Source: an uncultured Haliea sp. (GTDB taxonomy: Bacteria; Pseudomonadota; Gammaproteobacteria; Pseudomonadales; Halieaceae). Taken from it: a DNA stretch of 64,000 nt. Below the pieces are notes generated by a model. That model had not been told where the DNA came from. It made no database searches and saw nothing but the letters and a program-made list of their open reading frames with translations. Position numbers and translations under genes: made by a program. Within the stretch, counting starts at the first letter, position 1, and each line of letters opens with the position of its first letter. This document shows positions 60,781-64,000 of the stretch, piece after piece. Where the stretch lies: positions 62,001 to 126,000 of the forward strand of contig CAJXUQ010000006.1 in assembly GCA_913061145.1 (NCBI GenBank), read 5' to 3'.

Positions 60781-62361
60781 ATGGATACGAGCAGGCTCTA
60801 CCAGCCGCCCCTGATGCCGCAGCTGCTGATCGAGGGGCTGAACCGCCACCACGACCAGCCCTGCCTGTTTCTTGGCGACAAGGTGGCGACCTACCGCGAG
60901 GTGCGCGAGCGCACCAGCCAACTGGTGCAGGCGCTGCAGTCGGTTGGCCTTGGCAAGGGCAGCCGCATTGCGGTCATCTCGGGCAACCGCCCGGAAGTGC
61001 TGGCCAATATCGCAGCCATGCAGCTCAACGGCTGTATCGGCACGCCCCTGCATCCGCTGGGGTCACTTGATGATCACGCCTACATACTTGAAGCGGCGGA
61101 AATCGATGCGCTGGTTTTCGATCCGGCCACCTTCGACGAGCACGCGGCCCGACTGCAGGCGCGGGTCCCCGGTGTCAAGCACCTGCTGGCCTTCGGCCCG
61201 AGCACCCACGGCAGGGACTACCTGGCACTGGCTGACGGCTTCACGCCGCAACCTCTGGTCGCCCCCGACATCAACCCGGAGGATATTGCCTCCATCAACT
61301 TCACCGGCGGCACCACCGGGCGACCCAAGGGGGTGATGAGCAGCTACCGCGTGACCAGCTACATGACACAGGTACAGCTGGCCGAGTGGGAATTCCCCGA
61401 TGATCTGCGCATGCTGATCGCCACACCGCTCTCCCATGCTGCCGCGGCTTTTTTCATACCCGTTCTGCAGAAGGGTGGCGCGTTCTACGTGATGCAGGGT
61501 TTCAGCCCGGACGCGTTTTTCGACATGGTGCAGGCACACCGCATCACGGCGACCATGCTGGTACCGGTGATGCTGTATTTCCTGCTTGACTCACCACGCG
61601 CGCAGAGCGCCGACATGTCCAGTATGCAAACCATTTTCTATGGCGCATCGCCGATGAGCCCCGCGCGTTTGCAGCAGGCTATCGCGCTGTGGGGGCAGGT
61701 GTTCTACCAGTTTTTTGGCCAGTCAGAGGCGCCCATGGTGGTGGCCAACATGCGGCGCAAGGAGCACGACCTGGGCCGGCCCCAGCGGCTGGGCGCCTGT
61801 GGGCGACCCTCCCCCTGGGTGCCGCTGGCGCTGCTGGACGCTGACGGCAAACCGGTTGCAGCGGGTGAGGCTGGCGAGATCTGCGTGCGCGGCCCGCTGG
61901 TCATGAGTGGTTACAAGGACATGCCGGAGGCCACTGCCGAGGCTTTCGCCGGCGGCTGGCTGCACACCGGCGATATCGGGCGCCTGGACGACGAGGGCTT
62001 TCTGTACATTGTCGATCGCACCAAGGACATGATCGTCACCGGGGGCTTCAACGTCTACCCGCGGGAGGTGGAGGACGTGCTGAGCCGGCACCCGGCCGTG
62101 CAGCAGGTAGCCGTGATCGGCGTGCCTGACGCCCAGTGGGGTGAGGCGGTAAAGGCAGTGGTGGTGGTCAAATCCGGTATCGCTGCCGATGCTGCACTTG
62201 CCGCGGACCTGAAGCAGACGGTGAAAGACGCCAAGGGTTCGGTGCAGGCACCGAAGAGCGTGGACTACGTCGATGCCATTCCCCTCACGCCGGTGGGCAA
62301 ACCGGACAAAAAGGCCCTGCGCGCCCGCTATTGGAGCAAGGAGGCCCGTGGCGTCAGCTGA
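60781..62361 (+). CDS. AMP-dependent acyl-CoA synthetase
   Basis: Activates a carboxylic acid to its CoA thioester with ATP. 526 residues. The phosphate loop is INFTGGTTGRPKGVMSS, followed by IFYGASPMSPARL, GWLHTGDIGRLDDEG, VDRTKDMIVTGGFNVYPREVE, and the C-terminal catalytic Lys in TPVGKPDKKALR. Chain length or ring preference cannot be told. Start ATG at 60781 is 21 bp after the esterase gene and probably on the same transcript. The DMT exporter gene is convergent, ending 23 bp away. Confidence 0.92.
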   Translation: MDTSRLYQPPLMPQLLIEGLNRHHDQPCLFLGDKVATYREVRERTSQLVQALQSVGLGKGSRIAVISGNRPEVLANIAAMQLNGCIGTPLHPLGSLDDHAYILEAAEIDALVFDPATFDEHAARLQARVPGVKHLLAFGPSTHGRDYLALADGFTPQPLVAPDINPEDIASINFTGGTTGRPKGVMSSYRVTSYMTQVQLAEWEFPDDLRMLIATPLSHAAAAFFIPVLQKGGAFYVMQGFSPDAFFDMVQAHRITATMLVPVMLYFLLDSPRAQSADMSSMQTIFYGASPMSPARLQQAIALWGQVFYQFFGQSEAPMVVANMRRKEHDLGRPQRLGACGRPSPWVPLALLDADGKPVAAGEAGEICVRGPLVMSGYKDMPEATAEAFAGGWLHTGDIGRLDDEGFLYIVDRTKDMIVTGGFNVYPREVEDVLSRHPAVQQVAVIGVPDAQWGEAVKAVVVVKSGIAADAALAADLKQTVKDAKGSVQAPKSVDYVDAIPLTPVGKPDKKALRARYWSKEARGVS

Positions 62362-62384
62362 GCCCGTGCCCGCAGCAGCGGTGA

Positions 62385-63269
62385 TCAGGCAAGTCCTCGC
62401 CATCTGCGGCGACTGACAACACCGGTGGCAATGCCCGTGCCCAGCAGGGTGATGGTCATGCCGGCCAGCACCTGCAGGGTAATGGGCTCCTGCAATAGCA
62501 GGAAACCCCAGACCAGGGCACTCACCGGCACCAGCATGGTCACCGTCGACGCCGCCGTTGCACCGGCACTCGAGAGCAGTGCAAAGAACAGCAACAGCGC
62601 GGCCGCGGTACTCACCGCGCCCAGACCAATGGCTGCACCCCAGGCCGTGGCACTGACCGGTTCCGCGGGCCAGAGCAACACGCCCGGCAACAGCAGAATC
62701 AGGGCACTGGCGGCACAGCTACCCGCCGCCAGCACCCGCGTCGGCAGATGCCCAAGCCGGGTGCGCGAGTAGTTGCCCGCAAAGCCATAACAGAGCGTCG
62801 CGGCGAGCGCCGAGAGAATAAACCAGCCGTCGCCGCCGGCACTGAAGTCCAGGCGACCGGCCGAGAGCACGGCGACCCCGGCAAAGGCCAGGGCCAGCCC
62901 CAGCACCTGCCGGCGCAGAATGGGCGTGGCGAACAAGGCCGCCCCCATCAGCGCCGTGCAAATCGGCGTCGCAGCATTGATCAGGGAGGTCACGCCCGCC
63001 TCCAGACGCAGGGTGGCCACTGCCAGGAAGGTGTAGGGCAGCGCCGCATTGGTCAGCCCCAGCAGGAACAGGGGACCCGCGTGGCTGCGGAGCAGTTGCA
63101 GGTAATCGCGTCGCCAGAGCAGCGGCAACAGCAGCAGGGCGCCCAGCAGCATGCGCACAAGGATCAGGGGCAGAGCGCCGAATTCAGGTGCCGCCACACG
63201 CAGGAAGATGAACGAAAACCCCCACAGTGACGAAAGCAGCAGCAGGCGCAGCGTATCAGTGGGTGACAT
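62385..63269 (-). CDS. EamA/DMT family transporter (RhaT/RarD-like)
   Basis: 294-residue inner-membrane exporter with ten predicted helices and two EamA repeats. Starts TDTLRLLLLSSLWGFSFIFLRV, with ALPYTFLAVATLRLEAGVTSLINAATPI in the first repeat and the second at about 155-285 (GAVSTAAALLLFFALLSSAGA). ATG at 63269 with GCGGAT upstream; the frame to 63590 is rejected as it overlaps the divergent gene. Substrate is unknown; family members export amino acids or metabolites. Confidence 0.88.
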   Translation of the reverse strand: MSPTDTLRLLLLSSLWGFSFIFLRVAAPEFGALPLILVRMLLGALLLLPLLWRRDYLQLLRSHAGPLFLLGLTNAALPYTFLAVATLRLEAGVTSLINAATPICTALMGAALFATPILRRQVLGLALAFAGVAVLSAGRLDFSAGGDGWFILSALAATLCYGFAGNYSRTRLGHLPTRVLAAGSCAASALILLLPGVLLWPAEPVSATAWGAAIGLGAVSTAAALLLFFALLSSAGATAASTVTMLVPVSALVWGFLLLQEPITLQVLAGMTITLLGTGIATGVVSRRRWRGLA

Positions 63270-63449
63270 CGCAGATCCGCCGAAAAAAGCCGGCAGAATA
63301 CGGCAGCCCGGTGCGGATGGAAAGCACTCCGCGACGGCAGCGCAGCGGCTCTCACCTCGCGCGAGCCCGCGCGCGACCCGCTGCATGCTGGACTTTCCCG
63401 CCAGCAACGTCGAACATACCGGACCTGCCACTCTAGCCTGGAAACCCGG

Positions 63450-64000
63450 ATGCTTGTCGCCAACCCTGAAAACTACGCCGGCCTCACCTACCCCTGGACC
63501 CGTGCCGTCAATCCGGAATCGGGGGTGCCGCAGCAGGTTGCCGAGGGCGTGTACTGGGTGCGTTTCCCCATGCCCATGGGGCTGGATCACATCAACATCT
63601 GGCTGCTGGAGGACGGCGATGGCTGGGTGGTTGTCGACACCTGCCTCGATCTGCCGCGTTCACGAGAGATCTGGGAGAGCCTGTTCACCGGCTTCCTCAG
63701 CGGCAAACGCATCACCCGCGTCATCTGTACCCACATGCACCCGGATCATGTCGGCCTCGCGGGCTGGCTGACCGAGCGTTTTGACTGCCAATTGCTGATG
63801 ACCCGGGAAGAGTTTCTGATGTGCCGCTCCCTGGTCAGCGACACTGGCAGACCGGCACCGGAAGTGGCGATTCGCTATTTCAAGGCAGCGGGGTATACAG
63901 ATGAGCAGATCGACAACTACCGCCGGGCTTTCGGTGGATTCGGCCGCGCGGTCTACCGCCTGCCGGACAGCTTCCATCGGCTCAAGGACCGCGAGACGCT
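63450..64000 (+). CDS. Metallo-beta-lactamase fold hydrolase (3' partial)
   Basis: Runs out of the window after about 183 residues; the end is missing. The zinc-binding motif THMHPDHVGLAGW (HxHxDH) is near residue 95, and an early NIWLLEDGDGWVVVDTCLD is the usual Asp-turn of the MBL fold. Starts at ATG 63450 with a weak GGA ahead. Divergent from the DMT gene. Candidates are glyoxalase II-like or alkylsulfatase-like thioesterase enzymes; the missing half is needed to decide. Confidence 0.85.
   Translation, partial: MLVANPENYAGLTYPWTRAVNPESGVPQQVAEGVYWVRFPMPMGLDHINIWLLEDGDGWVVVDTCLDLPRSREIWESLFTGFLSGKRITRVICTHMHPDHVGLAGWLTERFDCQLLMTREEFLMCRSLVSDTGRPAPEVAIRYFKAAGYTDEQIDNYRRAFGGFGRAVYRLPDSFHRLKDRET

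Overview
The window is GC-rich, tightly packed chromosomal DNA of a Gram-negative gammaproteobacterium. It holds about 54 protein genes, one tRNA and almost no spare DNA. LPS core and lipid A genes (waaA, lpxL-type acyltransferases, kdkA, heptosyltransferase), a TonB-dependent receptor, a sigma-54 activator, and many lipid or steroid catabolic genes (acyl-CoA synthetase, hormone-sensitive-lipase-type esterase, crotonase, KshA-like Rieske oxygenase, glutaryl-CoA dehydrogenase) fit a marine aerobic heterotroph of the Halieaceae (OM60/NOR5) or a close relative. That placement is inference from gene content, not from a marker-gene search.

Layout. 1-8.6 kb: Na+/phosphate transporter (cut by the window start), PQQ quinohemoprotein alcohol dehydrogenase, a beta-propeller diguanylate cyclase with an apparent CTG start, ppnN nucleosidase and a DUF6482 gene. 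8.7-15.2 kb: TonB receptor, AsmA-like protein, D-aminoacylase-type amidohydrolase. 15.3-19.9 kb: marR-emrA-emrB-like efflux operon, with a palindromic operator lying across its promoter, then selO. 20-24.9 kb: a fused PyrD-PyrK-type flavoprotein, a crotonase and an NtrC-type sigma-54 activator in tight series; next to them a PRC-barrel gene, a DUF1328 membrane peptide behind a clear -24/-12 promoter, and a small coiled-coil protein. tRNA-Val(GAC) follows. 25.7-30.8 kb: an overlapping operon of HAD-PlsC, PlsB and GpsA, covering every step from DHAP to phosphatidic acid; the PlsC protein ends in a histone-H1-like basic tail. 30.9-44.5 kb: PBP7-type endopeptidase, a 167-bp MITE-like inverted-repeat element, aldo/keto reductase, NTP/NDP-exchanger-like carrier, Rieske oxygenase, M48 lipoprotein protease, hydrolase, glutaryl-CoA dehydrogenase, periplasmic beta-carbonic anhydrase, divergent polyamine catabolic pair, SnoaL-like, DUF2878 and chalcone-isomerase-like genes.

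44.5-55.5 kb is the LPS core/lipid A locus. Its strands alternate: Kdo transferase, two late acyltransferases, a CDP-glycerol glycerophosphotransferase-like protein, a fused O-antigen ligase-GT2, GT4, UDP-glucuronate epimerase, Kdo kinase, heptosyltransferase and DUF6165. 55.6-64 kb: rlmA, DUF805, glpD, an oxidoreductase-esterase-acyl-CoA ligase run, a DMT exporter and an MBL-fold gene cut by the window end.

The best candidates for something undescribed are the sigma-54 module at 22.5-24.9 kb, the basic-tailed acyltransferase operon, the PyrD-PyrK fusion and the WaaL-GT2 fusion. All functional calls come from reading motifs and neighbourhoods; no database search was run.
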